In this document: in pieces, positions 9,651 to 16,959 of the stretch | Position numbering within the stretch: the stretch's first letter is position 1 | How the letters are laid out: the number at the start of each line of letters is the position of its first letter | Source: Billgrantia antri | GTDB lineage: Bacteria > Pseudomonadota > Gammaproteobacteria > Pseudomonadales > Halomonadaceae | Direction: 5' to 3' | Assembly (NCBI RefSeq): GCF_019430905.1 | Contig: NZ_JAHYCA010000004.1 | Location: forward strand, 248,001-312,000 | Length of the DNA stretch: 64,000 nt | Program-made: the position numbers and the translations under genes | Notes under the pieces: model-generated | Databases searched by the model: none | What the model was told of the DNA's origin: nothing | The model's input: the letters and a program-made list of their open reading frames with translations, nothing else

Positions 9651-9950
9651 TCAGGCTATATGGCCCAACGTGCGCAGGGTACGCAGCAGGTCGGCCACGC
9701 TCTCCCTGGGCTGGGCGTATTCCTTCATCAGCGACTGGAGCCGCGTTTCGAAAGCCTGCTGACGCTGCTCCTGCTCTTCCGCCTCGAGCTCCGCCAGGCT
9801 GCGCACCGGCGGCCCAGTGGGTATGTCGAGACGAGAATCGGGCTTCTCCAGTTCGCGCAACGCCTGGGCAAAGGCGTCGTCGAGTTCACGAAACTTGCGC
9901 AGCTTCTCGCGCTCGTCCATCGATCGGTTGGGTTTTTGGTTTCTCATCAT
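9651..9950 (-). CDS. Small charged helical protein, hypothetical
   Basis: The 99-aa product has no family I can name. It is strongly charged and probably largely helical or coiled coil: MDEREKLRKFRELDDAFAQA near the N-terminus, then an acidic LAELEAEEQEQRQQAFETRL segment, then ESVADLLRTLRTLG. The acidic protein is followed 5 bp later by a highly basic membrane protein, so the two may interact. That is inference only. A GGAAA box sits directly before two tandem ATGs, so the start may be at 9950 or one codon later. Confidence 0.65.
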   Translation of the reverse strand: MMRNQKPNRSMDEREKLRKFRELDDAFAQALRELEKPDSRLDIPTGPPVRSLAELEAEEQEQRQQAFETRLQSLMKEYAQPRESVADLLRTLRTLGHIA

Positions 9951-10291
9951 TTTCCGTGATTGCTCAAGTACCTGGCGGCACCCGATGGTGAGTCGGCCGA
10001 GTATACCGCCAACGCGCCGAGTAGCGAAGGCCAGTCAGTACGCTACGCTGACAAGGATACCCATGGGCTCGCATGAGGAGCGCCGTATCGAACCCGGCAA
10101 CAATTATGCACAAACGGTCAAACACGTTAACCAAACTTGCCTTTGCCTCCCGCGAAAGCGCATAAAGAGATGCATAAAAACCATAAAAACTGATGCGCCT
10201 GCCTGGCTTACCCGGGCATCAGTACGGGCACCAGCGTTTGTTATGGATGCAGCAACCACGATGTTGCTGCAGCATCGAGCAAGGGACAGTT
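9951..10291. other. Divergent intergenic region
   Basis: This region of about 340 bp lies between the minus-strand hypothetical pair and the plus-strand AraC gene. It must carry promoters for both. The part from about 10080 to 10190 is more A/T-rich than its surroundings. I find no gene, RNA or strong repeat in it. Confidence 0.4.
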
Positions 10292-11113
10292 ATGTTTAAC
10301 GAGATGATGCGGGCGGAGATCTGGCTGCAGGATCACTTGGATAGCCAGCAGGGAATAGAAGACCTCGCCAGCCGACTCGGTTATTCGACCTCACAGGTCC
10401 GGCGCAGGTTCAAGCAGTGCTTCGGTCTGTCCCCTAGCGCTTACCGTGATACCTTGCGGCTGGAGAAGGCGGCACGCCTGCTGGCGTTTACCCCCTATTC
10501 CATCCAATCGATTGCGAGCCGGTGTGGCTATCAGAATCATTCCGCTTTCAGCCGCGCCTTCCAACGATACCACAATCAAACACCACGCCAATACCGCCAG
10601 GCGTTGAGATTGAAACTTCACCACAACCCATACTGCCAGGGGCATGGCGGCGATCCGCCTCAATACGTGATCCGCAGAGCGCCTTCTCGCCAGGCGCTGG
10701 TGACACGCCTGTATCGCAAGGAGCGTGGCCACCCCCTCACAGCGCTACGCAAATGGACGCAACATGCCAAAGGGGTGGAAAGCCTGCCCGACCGCTTGCG
10801 ACAAGGGCAAACCATTGCCCTGCTACACAACGTTCCACTGCCCAGCGATATGGAGCGCATCGACGTTGGCCCGCTCGTGGATGGAAGCGAAGCGCCGGGC
10901 ATTGCCATTCCCGCCTCCTTTCGCCTGCTGAAACTGCCAGCTCAGCAGCATGCTTGCGTGGCGCTGGAATGCATGGAAGAGATACCGGACGTGCTCCAGT
11001 ACCTGATATGCGAAGGCCTGCCACAAGAGAACCTCCACGCCAATGGAGACGCCCTTCAGGTGGAGTGGGACGAGAAAGGGATTCTGATCAGGCTTCCCGT
11101 TCAGCCAGCTTGA
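10292..11113 (+). CDS. AraC-family regulator with C-terminal effector-binding domain
   Basis: The 273-aa protein has an N-terminal AraC-type double helix-turn-helix (residues ~8-105: QGIEDLASRLGYSTSQVRRR and then SIQSIASRCGYQNHSAFSRA followed by FQRYHNQTPRQYRQA). The C-terminal half looks like a GyrI/Rob-type small-molecule-binding domain (VTRLYRKERGHPL through ALECMEEIPD). HTH-first order, as in Rob, differs from classical AraC. The ATG at 10292 follows AGGGA at 10282; an upstream in-frame start at 10193 gives a non-conserved leader and is unlikely. No target is obvious from the neighbours. Confidence 0.88.
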   Translation: MFNEMMRAEIWLQDHLDSQQGIEDLASRLGYSTSQVRRRFKQCFGLSPSAYRDTLRLEKAARLLAFTPYSIQSIASRCGYQNHSAFSRAFQRYHNQTPRQYRQALRLKLHHNPYCQGHGGDPPQYVIRRAPSRQALVTRLYRKERGHPLTALRKWTQHAKGVESLPDRLRQGQTIALLHNVPLPSDMERIDVGPLVDGSEAPGIAIPASFRLLKLPAQQHACVALECMEEIPDVLQYLICEGLPQENLHANGDALQVEWDEKGILIRLPVQPA

Positions 11114-11116
11114 CTG

Positions 11117-11152
11117 CCGGAGGGCACGCGCTATCGGCGCGCGCCCTCCTCT
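11117..11152 (+). terminator. Rho-independent terminator after the AraC gene
   Basis: A hairpin with 13-bp arms and one mismatch (11119-11131 and 11137-11149, ggagggc...gccctcc) and a 5-base loop lies just after the AraC stop and is followed by a short T-rich run. It may also serve the convergent mvaT gene. Confidence 0.7.
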
Positions 11153-11179
11153 ATTGCACGTGCTGCCAGAAGTCTGCGA

Positions 11180-11560
11180 TCAAGATTCGACGCGAACCAG
11201 CCAACCTTCTACGGTGTCGGAACCGAACTCGTCCTTCCACGCCTTGAGCGTCTTCTGGTTGCCACCGCGGGTTTCCACCACTTCGCCGGTTTTCGGGTTC
11301 TTGTAGATCTTCAGCTTGCGCTTGCGGCGCCCGGTACTGGAAGTTGCCGCGGCTTTGGCCGGGGCCGACTTGCCGCCTTTCGGCTCGAGCAGGTTAATGA
11401 CATCGGCGGAGCTCTTGTTGAACTCACGCATCAATGCTTCGAGCTTGTCCTTGAACTCCAGTTCGGCCTTCAGGCGCTCGTCGTTCTGCAGCCGCTCCAT
11501 TTCCGCCTGAAGCTGCTTGAGCTGCTGCTCTTTCTGCATGAATTCGCTGAGAAGAGACAT
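11180..11560 (-). CDS. mvaT: MvaT/MvaU-family H-NS-like nucleoid protein
   Basis: The 126-aa protein matches the MvaT family of xenogeneic silencers, the functional counterpart of H-NS in pseudomonads. It has an N-terminal coiled coil for oligomerisation (residues ~1-60, MSLLSEFMQKEQQLKQLQAE) and a C-terminal DNA-binding domain with KIYKNPKTGEVVETRGGNQK and TLKAWKDEFG. The RGGN loop is the AT-pincer element that reads A/T-rich minor grooves. Such proteins silence horizontally acquired, A/T-rich genes. It is monocistronic, with a long A/T-rich upstream region. Confidence 0.93.
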   Translation of the reverse strand: MSLLSEFMQKEQQLKQLQAEMERLQNDERLKAELEFKDKLEALMREFNKSSADVINLLEPKGGKSAPAKAAATSSTGRRKRKLKIYKNPKTGEVVETRGGNQKTLKAWKDEFGSDTVEGWLVRVES

Positions 11561-12020
11561 AATACACGGTCCTTGCTATGGGAGGATGTTTTGGGATGCC
11601 GCCTATAAATACAACAACTCGAACCAAATGACAACACGTTCAAATTGGTTTTAGCCAGCTCTCACCGTCTGCGTCAAAAAGAGAACCTTAATAGCAGGCT
11701 GCATGAAAGATTCCAGCTTACCGAAGCAGGGTCGGCAGAAACAATTCGACTTGTACGTGCAAATTTTCTACCAATGACTCTACTTGGAAAGAATCTGAAC
11801 TTGGCTTGTGATACTCGATTACACCGAAAACACTAGACGCTACGCAACGCTTCCACCGGATACGCACCTCCATCTGGCAAGCGCTGCGCCCTCACCCTGG
11901 CATGGACAGGCAGCACACCCGGCAGCGCTAAACATATTTAAATCAGTTTTTTCTAATTGAGAGATTTGTACATGACAGCCCCTTTGTTACACTCAAGGAG
12001 AACACGACGAAAGGGATGTC
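11561..12020. other. A/T-rich divergent promoter region (mvaT / Crp-Fnr gene)
   Basis: This 460-bp region separates mvaT (minus) from the Crp/Fnr gene (plus). It is more A/T-rich than most of the window, especially 11935-12000. It is a plausible site for MvaT autoregulation and for both promoters. A 63-codon open frame at 11645-11836 shows no protein-like features and I do not call it a gene. Confidence 0.45.
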
Positions 12021-12725
12021 ATGTACTTGTTTCATAACTTACGGTCACGAAACGATTTATGCTCGGAAGACAAGCGAATTTTCGATAGCTACCTCGGCCC
12101 TGTGCGGGAGCTACAGAAGGGAGGTCATCTGGCCCGCGAAGGGGACACGATGCGGTCCCTGCACCTGATCGAGAAGGGGTGGGCCTGCCGCTACAGGATG
12201 CTGCGCGATGGCAGCAAGCCCATCACCTCGTTGCTTTTACCCGGCGATATCAGCGACAACGGCCAAGGCCTGCACACCAGGCTGGAGTTCTCCATCAAGG
12301 CCATCACGCCGCTTCGCTTCAATACCATCGATTCGGCGAGCGCCGAGCGGTTGTTCGAACGTCCGAGAATACTGCGCCTGTTCAGAACGTCGGGGCATAT
12401 TAGCCATAGCATGGCACTGAACTGGATCATCAATGTCTCGGCACGTAGCGCCGAAGGGCGTATCGCCAACTTATTGTGCGAGTGCTACGCCCGCTCCCAC
12501 GCTGCCGGCCTGACCTTTCGAGGCCGATACTTCTTTCCGCTCACGCAAATCGAGATATCCGACGTACTGGGGCTCTCCAGCGTTCACGTCAGCCGTTCGA
12601 TCAACAAGATCAAGCGCAAGGGCTTGATCGAGAATTGCGATCACAAGCAGATTCGCATCAAGAATTGGCATGCTCTGGCACTACTGGGCGATTTCAATCA
12701 CGACGATCTAGAGCTCACCTCCTGA
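12021..12725 (+). CDS. Crp/Fnr-family transcription regulator
   Basis: The 234-aa protein has a cyclic-nucleotide-binding fold (residues ~25-120, GGHLAREGDTMRSLHLIEKG) and a C-terminal winged helix (PLTQIEISDVLGLSSVHVSR, then SINKIKRKGLIE). It lacks the Cys cluster of FNR, so it is not an Fe-S oxygen sensor, and the cAMP-binding residues are not clearly conserved. The ATG at 12021 is preceded by AAAGGG. Architecture resembles the large group of Crp/Fnr regulators in rhizobia and halomonads that respond to stress signals. Ligand and targets are unknown. Confidence 0.88.
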   Translation: MYLFHNLRSRNDLCSEDKRIFDSYLGPVRELQKGGHLAREGDTMRSLHLIEKGWACRYRMLRDGSKPITSLLLPGDISDNGQGLHTRLEFSIKAITPLRFNTIDSASAERLFERPRILRLFRTSGHISHSMALNWIINVSARSAEGRIANLLCECYARSHAAGLTFRGRYFFPLTQIEISDVLGLSSVHVSRSINKIKRKGLIENCDHKQIRIKNWHALALLGDFNHDDLELTS

Positions 12726-12799
12726 CCGCCAGCCTTCATACGGCAACACAAGCACAACAGCCGACTCCCCCCTAGCCTATTCCATACCTCATCAGCGAT

Positions 12800-12873
12800 T
12801 GAAAAAAACCGGCGCACACCACTAGGCTCCGGGGCGTGGGCCAGACTCTCCCGGCGGTGAGAGAGATACCCCA
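12800..12873 (-). pseudogene. Remnant of the DUF2235 toxin 3' end (third copy)
   Basis: On the minus strand this stretch encodes SHR followed by AHAPEPSGVRRFF, which matches the C-terminal SHRQYPF...AHAPEPSGVRR of the intact toxin at 14220-16004. It follows the stop of the second DUF2931 gene directly and then degenerates. It is best explained as the far end of a tandem duplication of an (immunity + toxin tail) unit. Confidence 0.7.
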
Positions 12874-13485
12874 TCACCAAGGCGAGGGCATTACGTCCTC
12901 ATCAACGTATTGCTGGGTACGATTGCGGTAGCGGTTCGGATCCCCTTCGGCCTCCTCGGCCCATGCAGACTCCACAATCGGCGCATGGAAATCCCGGCTG
13001 CGGTCGCGGCCACAGACAGTACAGCGAGCTCGCCACCAGAGGTAGACCTCACCCTCGCCTGAGAACCCGGCCATAAGATAATGGCGGTAACCGGGCGGCG
13101 GATATTCCCGGTACCACTGCTGCAGTTGGGTATCAGTATCTGGAAGTGCCAAATCGATCTCGTAATAGGTTTGGGTGCGGTAAGAGAACCAGCGCGCCTG
13201 CACTGAAGACGGGGCAGGCATGGGACGAGGCAAAACGGCAGTTGCGCCCCCTGTGGGAGGCCGCTTGTCGAACCCGCCGCCCAGATTCCCACCCGGCGAC
13301 CACCACGTATGATCGAAGGTCAATTCTTCTACCCACACCGGCCTACCCGTTGGGCCACCATTGAGCTGCACGGCAAAATCGTACCGCCTTAGCTCCGGTT
13401 GGGGCTCAGCCTCGCAAGCACTGGTCAGTAATAGCAGTGCCAACAGTAGCGCAGGCCGCAGGCGGCTCATCCATGAGCTAGGCAT
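12874..13485 (-). CDS. DUF2931 lipoprotein, second copy (putative immunity protein)
   Basis: The 203-aa product begins MPSSWMSRLRPALLLALLLL and has a lipobox LTSAC at residues ~20-24, so it should be lipid-anchored and face the periplasm. The body matches its neighbour at 13622-14227 closely (ARWFSYRTQT, YYEIDLALPDT, QQWYREYPPP, HYLMAGFSGEGEVY, CTVCGRD, HAPIVESAWAEE). DUF2931 genes often sit beside DUF2235 toxins and are presumed immunity proteins. The start at 13485 was preferred to 13518 because it places the signal peptide at the N-terminus and matches the paralogue. The ATG overlaps a remnant toxin stop codon (13478-13480), as in the first copy. Confidence 0.83.
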   Translation of the reverse strand: MPSSWMSRLRPALLLALLLLTSACEAEPQPELRRYDFAVQLNGGPTGRPVWVEELTFDHTWWSPGGNLGGGFDKRPPTGGATAVLPRPMPAPSSVQARWFSYRTQTYYEIDLALPDTDTQLQQWYREYPPPGYRHYLMAGFSGEGEVYLWWRARCTVCGRDRSRDFHAPIVESAWAEEAEGDPNRYRNRTQQYVDEDVMPSPW

Positions 13486-13575
13486 CCTGAGGCTCCTGCG
13501 GGGCCGCCACCGGCACATGGCGATTGGGAAATACCCGTCGCTTGCCGCCAGGCTCCGGGGCGTGGGTCAGGCTGT
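13478..13575 (-). pseudogene. Remnant of the DUF2235 toxin 3' end (second copy)
   Basis: The minus strand encodes THAPEPGGKRRVFPNRH, then VPVAAPQEPQDA and a TAG stop, nearly the same as the toxin's own C-terminus (AHAPEPSGVRRVFPNRH and onward). The last 50 bases (13478-13527) are identical by eye to 14220-14269. Upstream the match fades into the stop of the first DUF2931 gene. This is a duplicated toxin tail without the rest of the gene, left by tandem duplication. Confidence 0.8.
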
Positions 13576-13621
13576 CCGAATAGCAGCACGAAAGCACAGG
13601 CTGGCTTCGACTCACTCGTCA

Positions 13622-14227
13622 TCATTCCCAAGGCGAAGGAATGATCCCCTCTTCAATCCGTCGTTGAGTCTGACTGCGGAAAGTAGACGGGTCGCCCTCC
13701 ACTTCCTCGGCCCACGCCGACTCCACTATCGGTGCATGGAAATCTTGACTGCGATCACGACCGCAGACAGTACAGCGAGCTCGCCACCAGACGTAGACCT
13801 CGCCTTCGCCGGAGAAGCCGGCCATAAGATAATGGCGGTAATCCGGCGGCGGATATTCCCGGTACCACTGCTGAAGCAGAGCATTCGTTCCCGGCAGCGC
13901 CAGATCGATCTCATAGAAGGTCTGTGTGCGGTAGGAGAACCAGCGTGCTTGCATCGACTGTGGAACTGGCAGATAACTGCCAAGAATAGCAGTCCTGTTC
14001 CCTCTTGGAGGCTCGCGATCAAACCCTTCACTCAGCCCACCAACCGGAGCTCCCCAGGTACGGTCGAAAGTTAAATCCTCTACCCATACCGGCCAACCAC
14101 GAGGCCCACCCACGGTCTGAAGCACGAATTCGTAGCGTCGCGCCTCCTGTTCCGCCTCGCAGGCAGTGGTCAATAGCAGCAGTGCCAGTAGCAGACCCTG
14201 GCGGAAGCGGACTAACCATCTAGGCAT
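13622..14227 (-). CDS. DUF2931 lipoprotein, first copy (putative immunity protein)
   Basis: The 201-aa product starts MPRWLVRFRQGLLLALLLLT and carries a lipobox LTTAC at ~20-24. Its ATG overlaps the toxin stop by 8 bp (ATGCCTAG, 14220-14227), strong evidence of translational coupling to the toxin. Conserved features shared with the copy at 12874-13485 include ARWFSYRTQT, LLQQWYREYPPPDYR, HYLMAGFSGEGEVYVWW and the Cys pair CTVC. The most divergent part lies between residues 30 and 85, which could reflect selection for toxin variants. Immunity function is inferred from family context, not seen directly. Confidence 0.85.
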   Translation of the reverse strand: MPRWLVRFRQGLLLALLLLTTACEAEQEARRYEFVLQTVGGPRGWPVWVEDLTFDRTWGAPVGGLSEGFDREPPRGNRTAILGSYLPVPQSMQARWFSYRTQTFYEIDLALPGTNALLQQWYREYPPPDYRHYLMAGFSGEGEVYVWWRARCTVCGRDRSQDFHAPIVESAWAEEVEGDPSTFRSQTQRRIEEGIIPSPWE

Positions 14228-16004
14228 CCTGAGGCTCCTGCGGGGCCGCCACCGGCACATGGCGATTGGGGAATACCCGGCGCACGCCGCTAGGCTCTGG
14301 GGCGTGGGCGAAGCGATCTCGCAAGGTGAACGGGTACTGGCGGTGAGAGGTATGGATGTAACCGGCGAAATGCTCGTGCGACATCTCCAGCATCCACTGC
14401 CGTCCGTGTCGCCTGCCGCCTTGCCACCAGCTATCGATCAAGGCTTGCAGCTCGGCGGGGATGGTATGGTCTGGGTCATCCCGGAGTTCATCTAGGGGCA
14501 CCCAGGCTCGCTTCGCCTCTTCATACATCTGATGCAGGGCGTAGATCGCCAGTTCCTTGCGCGTGGCGCGCCGCTCGACTTCGAGCACGTCCATGCCCTC
14601 CACGCGAATGTCGAGCCCTCGAGCCTGCGCTTCCGCCTGAGCCCGGCGAATCGTCTCCCCATTGGCGCCTAGCCCGCCGCGATGGCGCACGATCAGTTCT
14701 TCAAGGTTGGCGAAGTCCGCTTCGTGCTGGGGGTTCTCGTAGCCTCCGCCCACGTCAGAATGCACCCCCGGCAGGGCAATCTCGGCGAAGTTGCCGGGAT
14801 GGTTGCCTTGCGCATCGGCAATGCTGCTAAGCGGAAAGTTGCGGCGGATCTCGTGATAGGCGGTAAGCTGCACCACGCGCGCCGCACTGCCCGAGGCGAT
14901 GTAAAGATCGAAATCGAGGTTCTCGGCGTTGCCGGGCCAGTAGAAGCTGCCCACGGTATCGAACAGACCGACGAAGCGCACCTGCGGGAAGGGAATTGGT
15001 GAAGGCGGAAAGGCTTCGATGAGGCGTAGCGGCGGCCGGTACTCGCCAATTCGAAAGTCCGGCACCGTCACGGCTGCCGCCTCACCGAGCCCGAAGTCCG
15101 GTACCATCAGGGTTTCCGGCCAGCGGTGGATGAGGTTGACGAAGTGCCGCGCCAAAGCCGCGCCGCGACTGAAGCCGAACACATCGAAGGTCACCAGCGA
15201 ATCGCGGGGGTTGGCCTCAAGGATCTCGCGGACCTCATTCAACGCCTGCTCGATACGCGCATGACCGCCCTCCGGGCCGATGCCGGTACCCATGCCGATG
15301 GCGTCTTCGGGGGCTACGAAGCCATCCTCGCCCTCACGGCCGGTGATAGTTCCCACACCCTGAATATATACGGGGTAGTGTTCTTCATCATCTCGATACA
15401 GGCCATGCAATTTGGCCACGTTAGTGATATCGCGGTCGGGTAGCTGGCGGTCGTTGTACATGTTGTTGCCGGTGCCGTCGAAGAATACGCCTATCTGCAG
15501 GGTGCGCGGTCGTTCGGGAGGAGGCTCCGGCACTGGCGGCGGGGTGGAGGTCCGCGGCGCTGGCGTGGGCACGGGACGAGTGACGCCCCAATCACCGTGG
15601 CGCTGCAGCATGGCCACGGCCTGCGGCCCCAGCCCCCGTGCATTGAGACGCGGCAGCAGGAAATTGACCAGGCTGCGGCCGCTGAACGCTCCCCGGGCAT
15701 TCGAGCGCCACTGCTCCCCGTTCCATTCGACCAGAGGAAGAAAGGGACGGTCGAAGCCGTCATTCAAGACCAGTAGCAAATTACCCTGCTCGACCGCCTT
15801 GACGATCGTTCGGATCGCCTCATCCTTGTCCGGCGCCCAGCCAATGCCCCCTGCCTTGGCATACAGCCGGGAGAGCCCTTCCCGGCCAGTCTCTCTCGAC
15901 AACTTGTCTTTTACCTTGCTCGAGGCAAAGGTGGGCGACTCGATGAAGGGAAGATCAATATCCCTGACGTCATGGCGACGTATGAGCTTAAAGAACACTG
16001 CCAC
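14220..16004 (-). CDS. DUF2235 (Tle1-like) putative phospholipase toxin
   Basis: The 594-aa protein has three parts: an unfamiliar N-terminal region (residues 1-~145), a Pro-rich linker (~150-165), and a DUF2235 alpha/beta-hydrolase domain. The hydrolase part has IGVFFDGTGNNMYND (~171), the nucleophile Ser279 in VFGFSRGAALARHFVN, an Asp in PGVHSDVGGGY (~414) and a C-terminal His in IHTSHRQYPF. This matches type VI secretion lipase effectors of the Tle1 group. The start is GTG, at 16004 or two codons later, behind GGGAGAG. No VgrG, PAAR or T6SS structural gene is in the window, so delivery is inferred. Two DUF2931 lipoproteins follow. Confidence 0.87.
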   Translation of the reverse strand: MAVFFKLIRRHDVRDIDLPFIESPTFASSKVKDKLSRETGREGLSRLYAKAGGIGWAPDKDEAIRTIVKAVEQGNLLLVLNDGFDRPFLPLVEWNGEQWRSNARGAFSGRSLVNFLLPRLNARGLGPQAVAMLQRHGDWGVTRPVPTPAPRTSTPPPVPEPPPERPRTLQIGVFFDGTGNNMYNDRQLPDRDITNVAKLHGLYRDDEEHYPVYIQGVGTITGREGEDGFVAPEDAIGMGTGIGPEGGHARIEQALNEVREILEANPRDSLVTFDVFGFSRGAALARHFVNLIHRWPETLMVPDFGLGEAAAVTVPDFRIGEYRPPLRLIEAFPPSPIPFPQVRFVGLFDTVGSFYWPGNAENLDFDLYIASGSAARVVQLTAYHEIRRNFPLSSIADAQGNHPGNFAEIALPGVHSDVGGGYENPQHEADFANLEELIVRHRGGLGANGETIRRAQAEAQARGLDIRVEGMDVLEVERRATRKELAIYALHQMYEEAKRAWVPLDELRDDPDHTIPAELQALIDSWWQGGRRHGRQWMLEMSHEHFAGYIHTSHRQYPFTLRDRFAHAPEPSGVRRVFPNRHVPVAAPQEPQDA

Positions 16005-16148
16005 CTCTCCCTGGTGTTCGGCTGGGCAATGTCTATTAGGGTATTCGGATGGGAAAGCGCTCGGCTATGGACGATTTCCTACACTACTGTAAGCCAACGT
16101 CTGGTATTGGTGTAAGGAAGCGCCCTATTTACCTGTCAGGCACAGGCG

Positions 16149-16676
16149 CTACCAGTAGCTTGGATAGCGCCGATGACGGGCCAGATTATTGACTAGAATC
16201 GCTACCACCAGCATGACAATACAGCCAATGCCGATCGGCATCAGCGGATACCACCAGCCCAAGGTGGCGATTGTCTCGCCGCCAATCACGGCGCCCAGAG
16301 CCGCGGCGGCGCCGGGAGGATGCACGGTGTGGGTGAGCTGCATGGCAAGCACCGAGAGCGACACGGCAAGCGTGACCGACAGCGCCGTACTACCCAACAG
16401 CTTGAAGCAAGCCACCCCCACCAGGGCGGAAAGCATACTGCCGACCAGCACGTTGCGCGGCTGCGCGAAGGGGCTGCCGGGTGCCGCATAGATCAGTACC
16501 GACGTGGCGCCGAAGGAGGCCACGATCAATAGATGATGAGAGAGCCAGTGCGCACTTAGCCAGCAGATGGCGCCCATGCCGCTGAACGCCCCGAACCACG
16601 ACCACAGGGCATCCTGCCAGTCGGGGCTGGGTGCTCGGGTTCGTTCGGCGCGCATCTTGCTGAGGTAAGTCTTCAT
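16149..16676 (-). CDS. HPP-family integral membrane protein
   Basis: The 175-aa protein has four to five hydrophobic segments and the family signature HTVHPPGAAAALGAVIGG, with a second conserved piece in FGATSVLIYAAPGSPFAQPR. HPP proteins are inner-membrane proteins; a role in nitrite transport has been reported for some plant and cyanobacterial members, but their function in most bacteria is unknown. The start at 16676 (MKTYLSKMRAERTRAPSP) follows an AAGG box; the longer frame to 16727 adds an unconserved leader. It is divergent from proV. Confidence 0.87.
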   Translation of the reverse strand: MKTYLSKMRAERTRAPSPDWQDALWSWFGAFSGMGAICWLSAHWLSHHLLIVASFGATSVLIYAAPGSPFAQPRNVLVGSMLSALVGVACFKLLGSTALSVTLAVSLSVLAMQLTHTVHPPGAAAALGAVIGGETIATLGWWYPLMPIGIGCIVMLVVAILVNNLARHRRYPSYW

Positions 16677-16808
16677 CTGCCTTCGGTCTGCACAAAATAG
16701 GTGCAGGAGTCTCGCAAAGCGCACCACAAAAGTGAAGGCAAGTTTTTTTATAAGAACATGCCACAGGTTTGACCAGGGTCATAATCCGACGGTCATTCAC
16801 ACGCTCAT

Positions 16809-16837
16809 TTGAAACTTTGTGTTACAGCCGTTAGGGT
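16809..16837 (+). promoter_or_regulatory. Possible sigma70 promoter for proVWX
   Basis: A TTGAAA box (16809-16814) is separated by 17 bases from TAGGGT (16832-16837), about 120 bases before the proV ATG. The -35 box is good and the -10 box is poor. Osmotically induced proU promoters often have weak -10 boxes, so this is a candidate only. Confidence 0.3.
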
Positions 16838-16959
16838 TAGCGGTTTTGTCGGGCAGGGAAGCCGGCACGGTTGGCTTGGCGTCAAGCACAGCGTAAACCG
16901 AGGCTGCCACTGGGGTACTCGGGCTTGCCGGCCATGCTTTTCTGACAGAAGGCATCGCT

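Noticed and set aside
11645-11836. A 63-codon frame between mvaT and the Crp/Fnr gene.
   Set aside because: No ribosome-binding site, no recognisable motif, and the region is A/T-rich regulatory DNA.
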